From Tessaracoccus defluvii (GTDB taxonomy: Bacteria; Actinomycetota; Actinomycetes; Propionibacteriales; Propionibacteriaceae): 64,000 nucleotides of DNA. Under the pieces are notes generated by a model. That model searched no databases and was not told the origin of the DNA. It worked only from the letters and a program-made list of their open reading frames with translations. Shown piece after piece: positions 44,902-54,098 of the stretch; the first letter of the stretch is position 1, and each line of letters begins with the position of its first letter. The position numbers and the translations under genes are program-made. The stretch covers positions 682,001 to 746,000 of the forward strand of contig NZ_CP060789.1 in NCBI RefSeq assembly GCF_014489575.1. Reading direction: 5' to 3'.

Positions 44902-45786
44902 TCAGGCTGCCTTGTTGGTTTCGTACCAGTCCTGCTCTGCTTCGTTCGGGGTACGATATTGAAGCGCGGAATGCAACCGTTTCTGATTGTAACGCAACTC
45001 GATGTAGCGTGCAATATCCCGGATAGCATGCCGCCGAGTCGGATACACGGTCCGATGAACCCGCTCCACTTTCAAGGTCGCGTTGAACGACTCCGCCCAC
45101 GCATTGTCATAGCAGATACCAGTCCGTCCGACCGACCGAACAATCCCAGCCGCGCGCGTGAACTCGGCAAACTCGGCCGACATGTATTGAGTCCCGCGAT
45201 CCGAATGGAAAATCGTCTCCCCGCTGCGGATATGGCCATTACTGATCGCCATGGCCAGGGCGTCGGTGACCAGCTCGGTTCGCATGTGCTCGGCCATCGC
45301 GTACCCGACGACCTTCTTCGTGCAGCAGTCCAGCACGGTGGCCAGATACACCCACCCCTGCCAGGTCGGGATGTAGGTGATGTCCCCGACCAGCTTCAGC
45401 CCGGGCTCGTCGGCGGTGAAGTCCCTGTTGACCAGATCCGGCAGATCCTTCGCGTCAGCCGGGATCGTGGTCCTGGGCCCGCTGCGGCGCGGCTGACAAG
45501 CCACCAAGCCACGCTCGGCCATGATCGCACGCACCGTCTGCGGGTCACACGGCCTCCCGGCCCGCACCAAGGCGGCATGGATCCGTCGGTAGCCGTAGGT
45601 GGCGTCGGAGTCGGCGAACAGGACCTCGATGATGTCGCCGAGCTCGTCGCGCCACCGCTGGGTCACCGAGACCGGCCGGTTGAGCCACTCGTAGTAGCCG
45701 GCCCTCGACACCCTCGCCCACCGACACATGCTCCGGATCGAGTAGTTGCCTTCTTCGCTGTTGATGAACGCGTACTTCGCGGTCAC
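44902..45786 (-). CDS. IS3-family transposase OrfB (DDE integrase)
   Basis: 294 residues with the rve core: Asp in LKLVGDITYIPTWQGW, Asp in IFHSDRGTQYMSAEF and Glu in NAWAESFNATLK. The N-terminal HTH_21 region (SIRSMCRWARVSRAGYYEW) is complete. Its GTG start overlaps the orfA stop (GTGA), so it is made by coupling or as an OrfAB fusion through frameshifting, as usual in IS3. Confidence 0.93.
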   Translation of the reverse strand: MTAKYAFINSEEGNYSIRSMCRWARVSRAGYYEWLNRPVSVTQRWRDELGDIIEVLFADSDATYGYRRIHAALVRAGRPCDPQTVRAIMAERGLVACQPRRSGPRTTIPADAKDLPDLVNRDFTADEPGLKLVGDITYIPTWQGWVYLATVLDCCTKKVVGYAMAEHMRTELVTDALAMAISNGHIRSGETIFHSDRGTQYMSAEFAEFTRAAGIVRSVGRTGICYDNAWAESFNATLKVERVHRTVYPTRRHAIRDIARYIELRYNQKRLHSALQYRTPNEAEQDWYETNKAA

Positions 45787-46067
45787 CGGAACTCTTTGGC
45801 GAAGAAGGCCGCCGCTTTTCCCAGGAACTCCCGCTCGGCCTTCAACTCACGGACCTCCTTACGCAACCGTGCCAGTTCAGCACGCTCCGGTTCGCTGATC
45901 TCCGGTAACTCATCCGGGTGGTCCCGCCGATACGCATTCACCCAATTCCTGAGTGTTTCCGAGCCGATACCATGATCACGCGCGACCTCGGCAACAGTCC
46001 GCGACGACTCAATCACCGCACGAACCGCCTCCGCCTTGAATTCCGGGCTGAACTTCTTCCGGGTCAT
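45783..46067 (-). CDS. IS3-family transposase OrfA (HTH)
   Basis: 94 residues: helix-turn-helix RKKFSPEFKAEAVRAVIE with EVARDHGIGSETLRNWV, followed by a leucine-zipper-like coiled coil (ERAELARLRKEVRELKAEREFL). This is the normal IS3 OrfA. Confidence 0.93.
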   Translation of the reverse strand: MTRKKFSPEFKAEAVRAVIESSRTVAEVARDHGIGSETLRNWVNAYRRDHPDELPEISEPERAELARLRKEVRELKAEREFLGKAAAFFAKEFR

Positions 46068-46125
46068 TCGATCCCTTCCATTTCTCCCACGGATTCTACC
46101 GGTGGGGGCTCTTGGTCCGGAAACA

Positions 46126-46278
46126 ATCCCTCACCTCAGATCGGCGAACTCGAACTCGGCAGACGACCCAACGACGACCTCGCCCACCGCTACCGCGAAT
46201 GGCTCACCGCCGCTTGACACGCAATAGGAGCATCACCCTCCCAGGCGTGGACCGTAACTAGACCGACGAGTGGGTCAC
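46126..46278. other. Remnant sequence and split-gene junction
   Basis: 46138-46217 can be read on the plus strand as an ORF tail (IGELELGRRPNDDLAHRYRE...) that looks like the end of an unidentified transposase or element protein. At 46241-46248 the 8-mer CCAGGCGT repeats that at 34907-34914; from there to about 46278 the minus strand encodes GDPLVGLVTVHAW, the missing middle of the second membrane-protein copy. Its 5' part is gone, replaced by the end of the next gene. Confidence 0.6.
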
Positions 46279-46970
46279 CCATGCGGCTGAGGAGGAAAAA
46301 CAGACACCGGTGTGCGGCCCACATAGCGTGCCGAAGCCCCCTCACTCCACCCCGGACCGTCCGTGGAGACCAACTCGTCACAGTCCTCGGCATAGAGAAA
46401 CTCCAGGTTCCGTGCCGAAGAAAACACACCCAGGTCAGACATCCCCCTGAGACCCGTCAGGTGCAGCTCCCGCAGCGACGTCAACCCCTCAATACGTTCC
46501 ACGCGGGCGTCCCACTTCGTCACCAGCGCGATGTCCAGCACCTCGACAGACTCCGGAAGACGCTGCGGCAACGTCCGCGGTCGATCCAGCCTGACCCGCT
46601 TCAACCGCGGCAACGACTCCAACCACAACGCCCACGGCCTGGTACAGGCGTCGAGGAACACCGACTCCAACAGCTCACCGCCAGCAGGGACAATCTTCCT
46701 GCCAGGCCCCACCTCGACGCCCAAATCCCGCAATTTCGGCAGAGACTCCAGCCGAAAGGTCCCCGAGCAGTAGGGCCCGATAGACAACTCCTCCAGATTC
46801 GGCATGCGGTCGATCGCCGAAAGATCACTCACTCCACTGCTAACAGTTAGGCCACGCCAACGCTCCCCCGGAAGCAAGTCATCGAGACTACCCTCGGGCC
46901 ACTCCACACAGTTGATGAACCGGCTCACCACCGGCAACAGCGGCCGCCTATACAACCGGGTATACCTCAT
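46275..46970 (-). CDS. Leucine-rich-repeat protein, candidate immunity protein for the RHS toxin
   Basis: A 231-residue cytoplasmic protein of repeated leucine-rich units (LSAIDRMPNLEELSIG, LESLPKLRDLGVEV, WLESLPRLKRVRLD, LPESVEVLDIALV, IEGLTSLRELHLTGL, VFSSARNLEFLYAEDC). The start ATG overlaps the toxin stop as ATGA, so the two are translated together. A single small gene right after a polymorphic-toxin tip is nearly always its immunity gene. I did not recognise an established immunity family. The last residues run into insertion-sequence debris, so the natural C-terminus may have been altered. Confidence 0.7.
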   Translation of the reverse strand: MRYTRLYRRPLLPVVSRFINCVEWPEGSLDDLLPGERWRGLTVSSGVSDLSAIDRMPNLEELSIGPYCSGTFRLESLPKLRDLGVEVGPGRKIVPAGGELLESVFLDACTRPWALWLESLPRLKRVRLDRPRTLPQRLPESVEVLDIALVTKWDARVERIEGLTSLRELHLTGLRGMSDLGVFSSARNLEFLYAEDCDELVSTDGPGWSEGASARYVGRTPVSVFPPQPHG

Positions 46971-49900
46971 AATCCCCTCCAGTTTCGTTTAGTGGATCTG
47001 AGGAGATGTTGCCGTTTCGGCCCGATCGGGTTCACCTTGTTCAGGAGGTTCCTTTTACCGCCCAGCTTGTTAATCATGCGTTGCTCAGCAACCTCTCTGC
47101 GCGTCTTCGTCCCTTTAACAACATAGGTCTTGGCTTTTTTGACCTCGGCCTGAGTAAATTTCCCCTTCGCCACATGTTGCTGCAGGCGTTTACCAATCTT
47201 CGCCGACTGGCCTACATATTTGGCTCCCTTAGCGTTTTTGATGACATAGATGCCGCCCTTCAGTAGCTTGGCTGCCTTGTAAGCTCTATAACCCCATGCA
47301 ATGCCTGCCGTGGCAGGTATGAAGCTTGCCGCCGTGAGCAGGATATCGACCTTGTGTTTCCAGAGGAAGGCCCCTACCTTCTTCAGCCAGCCTGCTTGCC
47401 CACTGATGTCCTCATCATTCACGGGGTCGTTGGGGTAGGTGTAGGGGGTGTCGTTGCCTCCGTAGATGGGGTCGTTGCTGGTGAACAGGCCCGTGGTGGG
47501 GTTGTAGAGGCGGGCTCCCATGAGGAGGATGCCTGTTGTTGTGGTGGTGCGTTGTTTGGCGCCGAGCCAGCCGTAGCCGTTACCTGCGGCTCCGCCGGTG
47601 CCGGTGGGTTGGGTGGTGATGGGTTGGCCGTATTCGGTGTACCGGGTCCAGGAGTCGAGCCCATCCGCGGCCGCGTCGCTGGTGTTGAGGGTGATGGTGG
47701 AGGCGACATCACCGCGGGGAGTGGTGAGAGCCAACTCGCCTCGGGTGGTGTCGTTCTCGGTGATGATCGACAGTGACAGGTCCCCGCTGACAAGGTCGGC
47801 GTAGACGGTGGTGGCCGTGCCGGTCATGGAGGCGTTGGTGATCCAGCCCGGATTGTCTGAGTTGTCGACGTAGTGGTTGGTGACGGTGCGGGCCTCCACG
47901 GTGGACGTTTCGGTGGATCGGCGCCCCGCCACGTCGAGGCCGTAGGTGAGGGTGGTGGTCCCTTGGGTGATGCTGCGGGCTGAGTCGTCGTCGTAGTAGC
48001 CCAACGCGATGTCAGCCTTGGCCGGGTCCGGTGCGTCGACAGCCGGGATCACCAATTGGCGGCCGAGCTGGTCGTAGGAGTAGCTGCCCGTGCCGTCCCC
48101 ACCGGTCACCGGTCGGTCCGCGGCGTCGTAGCTGCGGGTCGTGGTCGGGGTGGTGGCGGTGCAGCTGGTGGCGGTGTTGGTGTTGGTTCCGGTGCGGTTC
48201 CCGCGGGCGTCGAATAGGTAGCTCCGCACGGTGCAACCGCCGTTTGCGGTGTCGCGGGCCTCGATGAGTCGCCCCGCCGAGTCGTAACGGTAGGCCACCT
48301 CTGCACTCTCCGGGGTAGTGGTGCCGGGCAGCACCTCGGAGGCTTCTGGGCCGTGTTCGGTGACGATCTGGCCCTTCGCGTTCGCGGTGATGGTCCAGCC
48401 CAACCATGCGGCCGGTTCCGTCCTGCCGGCTTGAGGGCCCCAGTAGCTTTGCGAGATCAGCTCTCCGGTCAGGTCATAGTCCGAGCGGCGTTCGATGTTG
48501 CCGGGGAGCTTCTCCAGGGTGAGGTTCCCTTGAGCGTCGTAGCCAGCGGTGGCGGTCGACGTGAAACCTCCGACCGTGGTGACCACCTTTGTCAGCAGCC
48601 CGCGATATTCGGCGTTGCCACCTGCATCGGTGCCGTCGTAGGTGTTGACGGTGACCGACTTCGGCGTGGTGACCTTCGCCACATCGCCTAGCTGGTTGTA
48701 CTCGGTGGTGGTGGTCTCCGCGACCCCACCCGTGGTGATGGTGTAGGTCAGTTCACGGCCCCACGTGTCGTAGGTCATCGCGGTAGATCCCGCCGCGGAC
48801 GAGGTGCCCGTGACGCGGCTATAGGTGTCGTAGCTGGTCGTCACCGCCGGGAGCGGGGTCGATCCGGTCAACCCGGTAACGCTCGTGGTGACAGTGACAG
48901 GGCGGGCCTGCGAGTCGAACGTCACGGTCTGGGTGCGGGTCACGGTCCCGGAGATGTCCTGACTGGTCGCGGCGGCTCCGTGCCACTGGTAGTCGCTGTG
49001 GATCGTCACCGGAATGGTGGTGCCAGCGGGTTGCCCGGCCGGGCCTTCCTTGCACACGTAGCCGGCCCATTTCGGCTGGTTGCCGCAGGCCGCGTCACGG
49101 GCGTTGCCGCCGGCCGACCAGTAGATGGTGGCCCGGGTGCCGGGGTCGCTGTTGGCAGCGCCTGGCTGGCGCTGTTCGGAGATGCGGCCCTGGTTGTCGT
49201 AGCGGGTCTCCTTGCGGATATCACTAGCGTCAGCGGTCCCGTTGGCGTTCATGTCGAGGGTGACGGAGGTGGCCTGCTTCAAGTCCCAGCCCGTCTTGTC
49301 TCCCGACACGAGCGCTTCATAGCCGGTGAAGGTCGTTGACAGGGTCTCCGCAACGGTCCCGTCGAGGCGTTCGGCTGTGATGGTCTCGGTCGTGGCTAGC
49401 GACAGGCCAGGGCTAGGGGCGCCCTGGTCGTAGGTGGTGGCCACGTGACGACGCAGCATCTCGGGCATGTCGGCGCCGGCCGCGAGGATCATCGCCGCTG
49501 GCGTGAACACGTCGGTCACCCGGGTACGGGCCGCCACCAGCACCGCCGTGCCGTCAGCGGACTTGATCTCATCCTGGTTGTATCGAGTGGACGTGGCCGC
49601 CGACAACGGATCCGGATACGCCGAGTTGTCGCCCTTCCGGAGCTCGGCAGTTGCCTGCGCGTCCCACGACTCGATGACGTTGTCCGAAGCGTCGTAGATC
49701 GCCGCGGTCAGCTGCCACTGCCCGCCGCCGTAGCGGCCCTGGTGGATGGTGTAGCCCTCCGCATCCGTGAGCCACACATCGGCGCGGCGCCAACTCTCAT
49801 CCCCGGCAGCCGGGGTCGACGTAATAAGCGCGTCGGGGCCGAACACCGCGAACCCGGTGGTAGCGGTCCGGGGAAGGTTATAGCGGTCGAACTGGGCCAG

Positions 49901-52900
49901 GTCGACCCCAGCAATGCCCGCAGGGGCAACGCCGTAAACGATCCCTGCGAGCTGCGCAGTCCCACCGCCGGCCGTGGCCGGAACCGGGCGGGTAACCTTC
50001 GACAGCTTCCCATCAGTGCCATAGTCGTAGCTGTAGGCGGCCTGCCCAGCAGGGGTCAAGGATGCCAACTTGGGTTGCGGGTCGGCCCCGGTCCAGGTGT
50101 AGCTGGTCGTGAGTCCCGTGACCGCATCAGTCTGCGAGGTGAGCCTGCCAGCGGTGTAGGTGTAGGTCGACAGGACCCGGTCTGGATCCGTGTTGACCTG
50201 CGCGGAGACCTTCGACAGGCGGGTCGCTGCCCCGGTGCCGGTGTATTCCAGCTTCAGCACCCGGCACCCATCGGTCGGCGTCCCCGGCACGCAGCTGGTC
50301 ACCCCATCCGGCAACGGCGCAATGATCGCGGTGACCTGCCCGGCGGTGTTGTACCGGTAGGCCGTCTTCTCGCCCGTGACCTTGTCCGTCACGCTATCAG
50401 TGACGAACTTCGCCTCCGCAGCGGCAGACGACAGCGCCGGGGCCGTGAACAACGTCTCGATGCCATCCTTGTCCTTCGCGGTCACCTTGATCTGACCGCC
50501 CTCGGTGGCGAGCTTCAAGGTCAGCTCGGTTGCCTCGGCGTCCGGGCCGATCGGGAGATAGTCACCTGCCTGCAAAGTGGTCGTGGTGCGCACCGCATCA
50601 TTGGCGGGCCCGAACGGGAACACGTCCCCCTCAGCCGAAACCAACACCAGGGTGCCATCCACGAGGGTGTTGTCCGCCAACTCCATCTCCGAGACCCCCA
50701 TAGGCCCGCCATCAAGCGAAGCAGTCCAGCCCGGGCCGAACACCGACTGCGCAACTGTCGTGTCACCAGCCCACGTCGAATGGGTCCTGGAGATCGACAA
50801 CCCGCCACCCGGAGTAGCCAGATCCGCATCAGACTCGGACACCTGGAACTCGCCCGTCCACAACGCCACCTGACCGGTCGCGACCTCAGTAGTCGGGAAC
50901 CCCGCACCAAACGCGTGCGGAACCCGCACCACCTCACGCGGCTCCGTGAACAGCGGCGTAGCGGTGCCGTACTGGAACTTCGCCCGGATCTCAAACACCG
51001 CCGAAACCCGCTTCGGGATGGTCGGGTTCGCAGCCAAGATCGACGCCGAATCAAACGACCCCGTGAACACGCCGGCCGCCGTCACCGCGGCCGGGATATC
51101 TGTCCAGGTCGCCCCGGACCCCTTCAACCGCCACTGCACCGCACCCGTCACAGCCGGCCCACTACCCTGCGGCGCACCAACAGCGGTGACCTTCACCGAC
51201 CCATGCGTCGTCGACACACCCGCCGGAGCCGTCAACGACGGAGCCCCATACCCAAACGCGTACTTGGCGATCGGAGACTGCCGACCACCAATCGACGTCA
51301 CGTACGCCTCCAGGCTGTGCCCGCCCGTGGTTCCACCAACTGAGGCAGAAGCGACCACCCGCGACGCGGTCAACGGTGTGAACGACTCGGTGCGCCAAGC
51401 GCCCCCATCGACCCGATACATCACAGATGTCGGAGCAGAATACGATGCAGTCGCAGAGTACAACCCGGTGATGGTGCAGGTCTCAGCGGCCCTCACCAAC
51501 TCGTCCCAGGAACCGTTGCCGGATGGGCACGATATCGGAGGAGCGGTCGGAACCACGTACCCCGTCCTCACCTCAAAAGCAGGGCCCCACCCCGACCACG
51601 TGTGACCATCCGAGAGCGTCACCCGAAGCCACATCGTGGTGTTACCCGGCAGATCCACAGTCGGAACACACGACGCGCTCGACCCGCTAGCCACCCACAC
51701 CCGACACAACTCCTCGGTCGCAGTCAACGACGACGCCGACGTGAACCGAGAAAACACCGCAGTCACACCATTGAGATCAGGGTCGCTCACCGTCGCCGAC
51801 AGGGTCGGCCGCGAGTTCCCCACATACTTGAAGCCACCAGAGGTGATGTTCCCCGCAACCCACGGAGCAGGAGGAACATTCGGAGGCCGGTTGTACGACA
51901 CCGCGATGACCGGCTTGTACGACCCCTCCGACGAGTGGAAACGCTTCCACCCCAGACTGTCCGTCTCATCATCAGCACGCAACATCATCCCGACCTGCGC
52001 CTGCGTCGTCGCCGACCACGCCTTAGCCTGCTCAGTCATGTTGATGTCAACGCGGCTGGCAGGACACGACGACGAGTACCCGAGAGCAGCCGACACCGAT
52101 GCACGCTTCACACCGATCGACGGCTGAGCCGCCCACCTGGTAGCCGACGAAGCCAGCCCCGCATCATACGAACTGAACGACCGCGCAGTACACGACCACG
52201 AATGAGACTCAAACAGAGACAAGCTCGCGCCGAGGATCTGCCGGTTCTTGAACAACGCCGCATCAAAGTTGAGGTAACTCCTAGCCACCTGCCCAGACCC
52301 GTTGTTACCCAGCTTCAACTCAGCCGACGCTGACTGATCCGACGAGTAGCCCTGCTGCACGAACGTGTCAAACACCGGAGTCCCCGACGCATAGCCGTAT
52401 GTCGGATCGATCACCACGGGGAACACCCGGGACTCATCCAACAACCACTCCTGATCAGCAACCACATCCACATCCCGAGTCACAGGACCAGACGTGCTGC
52501 CGGAACGAGCAGCCGGAGCCGGCGCAACCTCAAACTCGATCTGCTGCTCATCACCCCGCTCACCAGGAACCTCAGCCGACGAATCCCACATCGACGGAGC
52601 CACAAACACGCCCACCTGATCACCCAACTGGGACAGCTCCACCCCACCAGCATCCGTCTCCGACACCGGCACCTTCGACCGCAGCTTCAACGGCAACGAC
52701 ACCGACCCATCCGCACCGAACCGCTCCACCAAACCCGCAGCCGCCTCCGCAGACTTCACCACCCACAACACCTCGAAACCGCTAGAGCGGACCTCCACCG
52801 ACAGATCCACCCCGACAAACACCTCCGGGTACACCGCCACAGACCCATCCAGCACCGGCACCGGCAACGTCACACCATCAAGACCAAGACCCATCTCGTC

Positions 52901-53314
52901 CGCAGAACCCGCCGCGAACACCACCAACTCCTCGGAACCAGTGCCGAGCTCCACCTCCACCGGCATCGCTATCGGCGCGACAGACCCGTCACTGGCCGCC
53001 ACCAACGTGGTGTCAATATCGCGCCACCCATCCGCAGCAGCCGCGTCCTCGAACCGCACCGGCGCGAACGCCGTCTCCTCCTCCACAGAACCATCCGGAT
53101 GCGCCCACACCCGCATCGTCTCCGTACGCTCAGACAACACCTCAACCCGCACACCCTGCACACGCGCCGTCACCGACGCCGACGTCCAATCCGGCCGCGA
53201 CACCTCACCAACAGGTTCCGGCTCTGGATCACCCGGGTCCGCCCACGCGGGCGACACCCCCGCCACCAAAGCAACCGACACAAACAGCCACAACACACAA
53301 CGCCACACACGCAT
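46967..53314 (-). CDS. Secreted RHS-repeat polymorphic toxin with C-terminal GIY-YIG nuclease domain
   Basis: 2115 residues. A Sec signal peptide (MRVWRCVLWLFVSVALVAG...AWA) is followed by a large N-terminal wall/beta region (residues about 30-850) and RHS/YD repeats (about 860-1960; for example YDAQGNLTLEKLPGNIERRSDYD and YSYDQLGRQLVIP). The RHS core end reads YNPTTGLFTSNDPIYGG and PNDPVNDEDISGQ. The tip (about 1974-2115) has a hydrophobic helix, then a GIY-YIG nuclease: GIY 2021-2023, YVG 2033-2035, Arg 2043, Glu 2077 and Asn 2092. The tip is AT-richer than the rest, as after tip exchange. The ATG at 53314 is chosen over the longer frame because it starts the signal peptide. It probably kills competing cells by DNA cleavage. 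Confidence 0.85.
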   Translation of the reverse strand: MRVWRCVLWLFVSVALVAGVSPAWADPGDPEPEPVGEVSRPDWTSASVTARVQGVRVEVLSERTETMRVWAHPDGSVEEETAFAPVRFEDAAAADGWRDIDTTLVAASDGSVAPIAMPVEVELGTGSEELVVFAAGSADEMGLGLDGVTLPVPVLDGSVAVYPEVFVGVDLSVEVRSSGFEVLWVVKSAEAAAGLVERFGADGSVSLPLKLRSKVPVSETDAGGVELSQLGDQVGVFVAPSMWDSSAEVPGERGDEQQIEFEVAPAPAARSGSTSGPVTRDVDVVADQEWLLDESRVFPVVIDPTYGYASGTPVFDTFVQQGYSSDQSASAELKLGNNGSGQVARSYLNFDAALFKNRQILGASLSLFESHSWSCTARSFSSYDAGLASSATRWAAQPSIGVKRASVSAALGYSSSCPASRVDINMTEQAKAWSATTQAQVGMMLRADDETDSLGWKRFHSSEGSYKPVIAVSYNRPPNVPPAPWVAGNITSGGFKYVGNSRPTLSATVSDPDLNGVTAVFSRFTSASSLTATEELCRVWVASGSSASCVPTVDLPGNTTMWLRVTLSDGHTWSGWGPAFEVRTGYVVPTAPPISCPSGNGSWDELVRAAETCTITGLYSATASYSAPTSVMYRVDGGAWRTESFTPLTASRVVASASVGGTTGGHSLEAYVTSIGGRQSPIAKYAFGYGAPSLTAPAGVSTTHGSVKVTAVGAPQGSGPAVTGAVQWRLKGSGATWTDIPAAVTAAGVFTGSFDSASILAANPTIPKRVSAVFEIRAKFQYGTATPLFTEPREVVRVPHAFGAGFPTTEVATGQVALWTGEFQVSESDADLATPGGGLSISRTHSTWAGDTTVAQSVFGPGWTASLDGGPMGVSEMELADNTLVDGTLVLVSAEGDVFPFGPANDAVRTTTTLQAGDYLPIGPDAEATELTLKLATEGGQIKVTAKDKDGIETLFTAPALSSAAAEAKFVTDSVTDKVTGEKTAYRYNTAGQVTAIIAPLPDGVTSCVPGTPTDGCRVLKLEYTGTGAATRLSKVSAQVNTDPDRVLSTYTYTAGRLTSQTDAVTGLTTSYTWTGADPQPKLASLTPAGQAAYSYDYGTDGKLSKVTRPVPATAGGGTAQLAGIVYGVAPAGIAGVDLAQFDRYNLPRTATTGFAVFGPDALITSTPAAGDESWRRADVWLTDAEGYTIHQGRYGGGQWQLTAAIYDASDNVIESWDAQATAELRKGDNSAYPDPLSAATSTRYNQDEIKSADGTAVLVAARTRVTDVFTPAAMILAAGADMPEMLRRHVATTYDQGAPSPGLSLATTETITAERLDGTVAETLSTTFTGYEALVSGDKTGWDLKQATSVTLDMNANGTADASDIRKETRYDNQGRISEQRQPGAANSDPGTRATIYWSAGGNARDAACGNQPKWAGYVCKEGPAGQPAGTTIPVTIHSDYQWHGAAATSQDISGTVTRTQTVTFDSQARPVTVTTSVTGLTGSTPLPAVTTSYDTYSRVTGTSSAAGSTAMTYDTWGRELTYTITTGGVAETTTTEYNQLGDVAKVTTPKSVTVNTYDGTDAGGNAEYRGLLTKVVTTVGGFTSTATAGYDAQGNLTLEKLPGNIERRSDYDLTGELISQSYWGPQAGRTEPAAWLGWTITANAKGQIVTEHGPEASEVLPGTTTPESAEVAYRYDSAGRLIEARDTANGGCTVRSYLFDARGNRTGTNTNTATSCTATTPTTTRSYDAADRPVTGGDGTGSYSYDQLGRQLVIPAVDAPDPAKADIALGYYDDDSARSITQGTTTLTYGLDVAGRRSTETSTVEARTVTNHYVDNSDNPGWITNASMTGTATTVYADLVSGDLSLSIITENDTTRGELALTTPRGDVASTITLNTSDAAADGLDSWTRYTEYGQPITTQPTGTGGAAGNGYGWLGAKQRTTTTTGILLMGARLYNPTTGLFTSNDPIYGGNDTPYTYPNDPVNDEDISGQAGWLKKVGAFLWKHKVDILLTAASFIPATAGIAWGYRAYKAAKLLKGGIYVIKNAKGAKYVGQSAKIGKRLQQHVAKGKFTQAEVKKAKTYVVKGTKTRREVAEQRMINKLGGKRNLLNKVNPIGPKRQHLLRSTKRNWRGL

Positions 53315-53369
53315 CAACGGGCCAACCTTTGGCAACGACGGAGGCCCCAATGCCTCAACAAGTGAGCAC

Positions 53370-53399
53370 ACTATGCACCACTCGACTAAGTAGGAGCAA
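53370..53399 (-). promoter_or_regulatory. Possible promoter of the RHS toxin gene
   Basis: On the minus strand TTGCTC (53394-53399) and CATAGT (53370-53375) are 18 bases apart and lie about 55 bases upstream of the toxin start. The match to consensus is modest. The remaining intergenic sequence to 53510 shows no gene. Confidence 0.3.
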
Positions 53400-53510
53400 C
53401 TGCCTCTACCCCTCGATCACGTTGACAAGCCTGGCCTCCCGCCCTAACCCTGGAAGTCACCTATCGTTTAGCGATCACGGAAGCGATGGGAGAGTCCCCT
53501 CCTAGCGAGC

Positions 53511-53524
53511 AATTCTGCAGAATT
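53511..53524. repeat. Perfect palindrome AATTCTGCAGAATT at the resolvase gene end
   Basis: A 14-base perfect palindrome overlapping the stop of the resolvase gene. Its core TTCTGCAGAAT recurs at 28132-28142 and 33380-33390, with a variant at 32826-32836, all in the mobile block. Confidence 0.6.
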
Positions 53525-54098
53525 ACTCCTTACGAACCAACGCCCGATGAAGTGTCGACCGGTCAACCCCCAGCTGCGCAGCGATACGGGTCTTGGGAAC
53601 GCCGGCGGCAATCAACTCGCGGGCCTCCTTGACCTGGTCCTGGGTGAGTACTCGCGCTCGCCCCTTGTACCGGCCCGCGGCGCGCGCAAGCCTGATCCCC
53701 TCTGCCTGCCGCTCACGGATCAGCGATCGCTCGAACTCCGCGAACGCGCCGAGCAGCTGCAGCATGAGCCTCGACGTCGACGCGCCCTCTCCCCCGGCAT
53801 AGGTCACGGCCTCCTTCACGAACTCGACCGCCACACCCTTCGCCACGAACTCGTCAACGAGCTGCTGCAAGTCCACCAGGGACCGCGCCAGCCGATCCAT
53901 CGACGCGACCCGCACCAGGTCCCCTTCGCGCACGTAAACCAGACAGGCACCGAGGCCCTCACGGTCCCTACGAGAGCCACCAGAGACCCGGTCCTCGAAG
54001 ATCTTGTCCACGTTGCCGATCGCCTCCACCTGGCGAGCAGGGTTCTGATCCTGGCTCGACACCCGCACATACCCGACAACCTGGCCCTGTGGCGCCAT
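53523..54098 (-). CDS. Serine recombinase, Tn3-resolvase/invertase type
   Basis: A 191-residue small serine recombinase. Catalytic Ser is in GYVRVSSQDQNPARQ (about residue 13); the arginine-rich active-site region includes VRVASMDRLARSLVDL; FERSLIRERQAEGIRLA starts the long E helix; a C-terminal helix-turn-helix (GVPKTRIAAQLGVDRSTLHRAL) binds DNA. It is complete and probably functional. No transposase of its own is nearby, so it may act as resolvase or invertase for the accessory block. Confidence 0.93.
   Translation of the reverse strand: MAPQGQVVGYVRVSSQDQNPARQVEAIGNVDKIFEDRVSGGSRRDREGLGACLVYVREGDLVRVASMDRLARSLVDLQQLVDEFVAKGVAVEFVKEAVTYAGGEGASTSRLMLQLLGAFAEFERSLIRERQAEGIRLARAAGRYKGRARVLTQDQVKEARELIAAGVPKTRIAAQLGVDRSTLHRALVRKE

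Larger units (their letters stand above)
44898..46125. mobile_element. IS3-family insertion sequence
   Basis: About 1228 bp with the two-gene IS3 layout. The ends look like TGTTTC-AGG on the left and CCGGAAACA on the right, an inverted match of about eight bases. No clear 3-bp target duplication was seen, so the ends are approximate. Confidence 0.7.

Noticed and set aside
49445-51343. 632-codon plus-strand frame opposite the RHS gene
   Set aside because: Arg/Gly-rich shadow with no start signal or recognisable domain.
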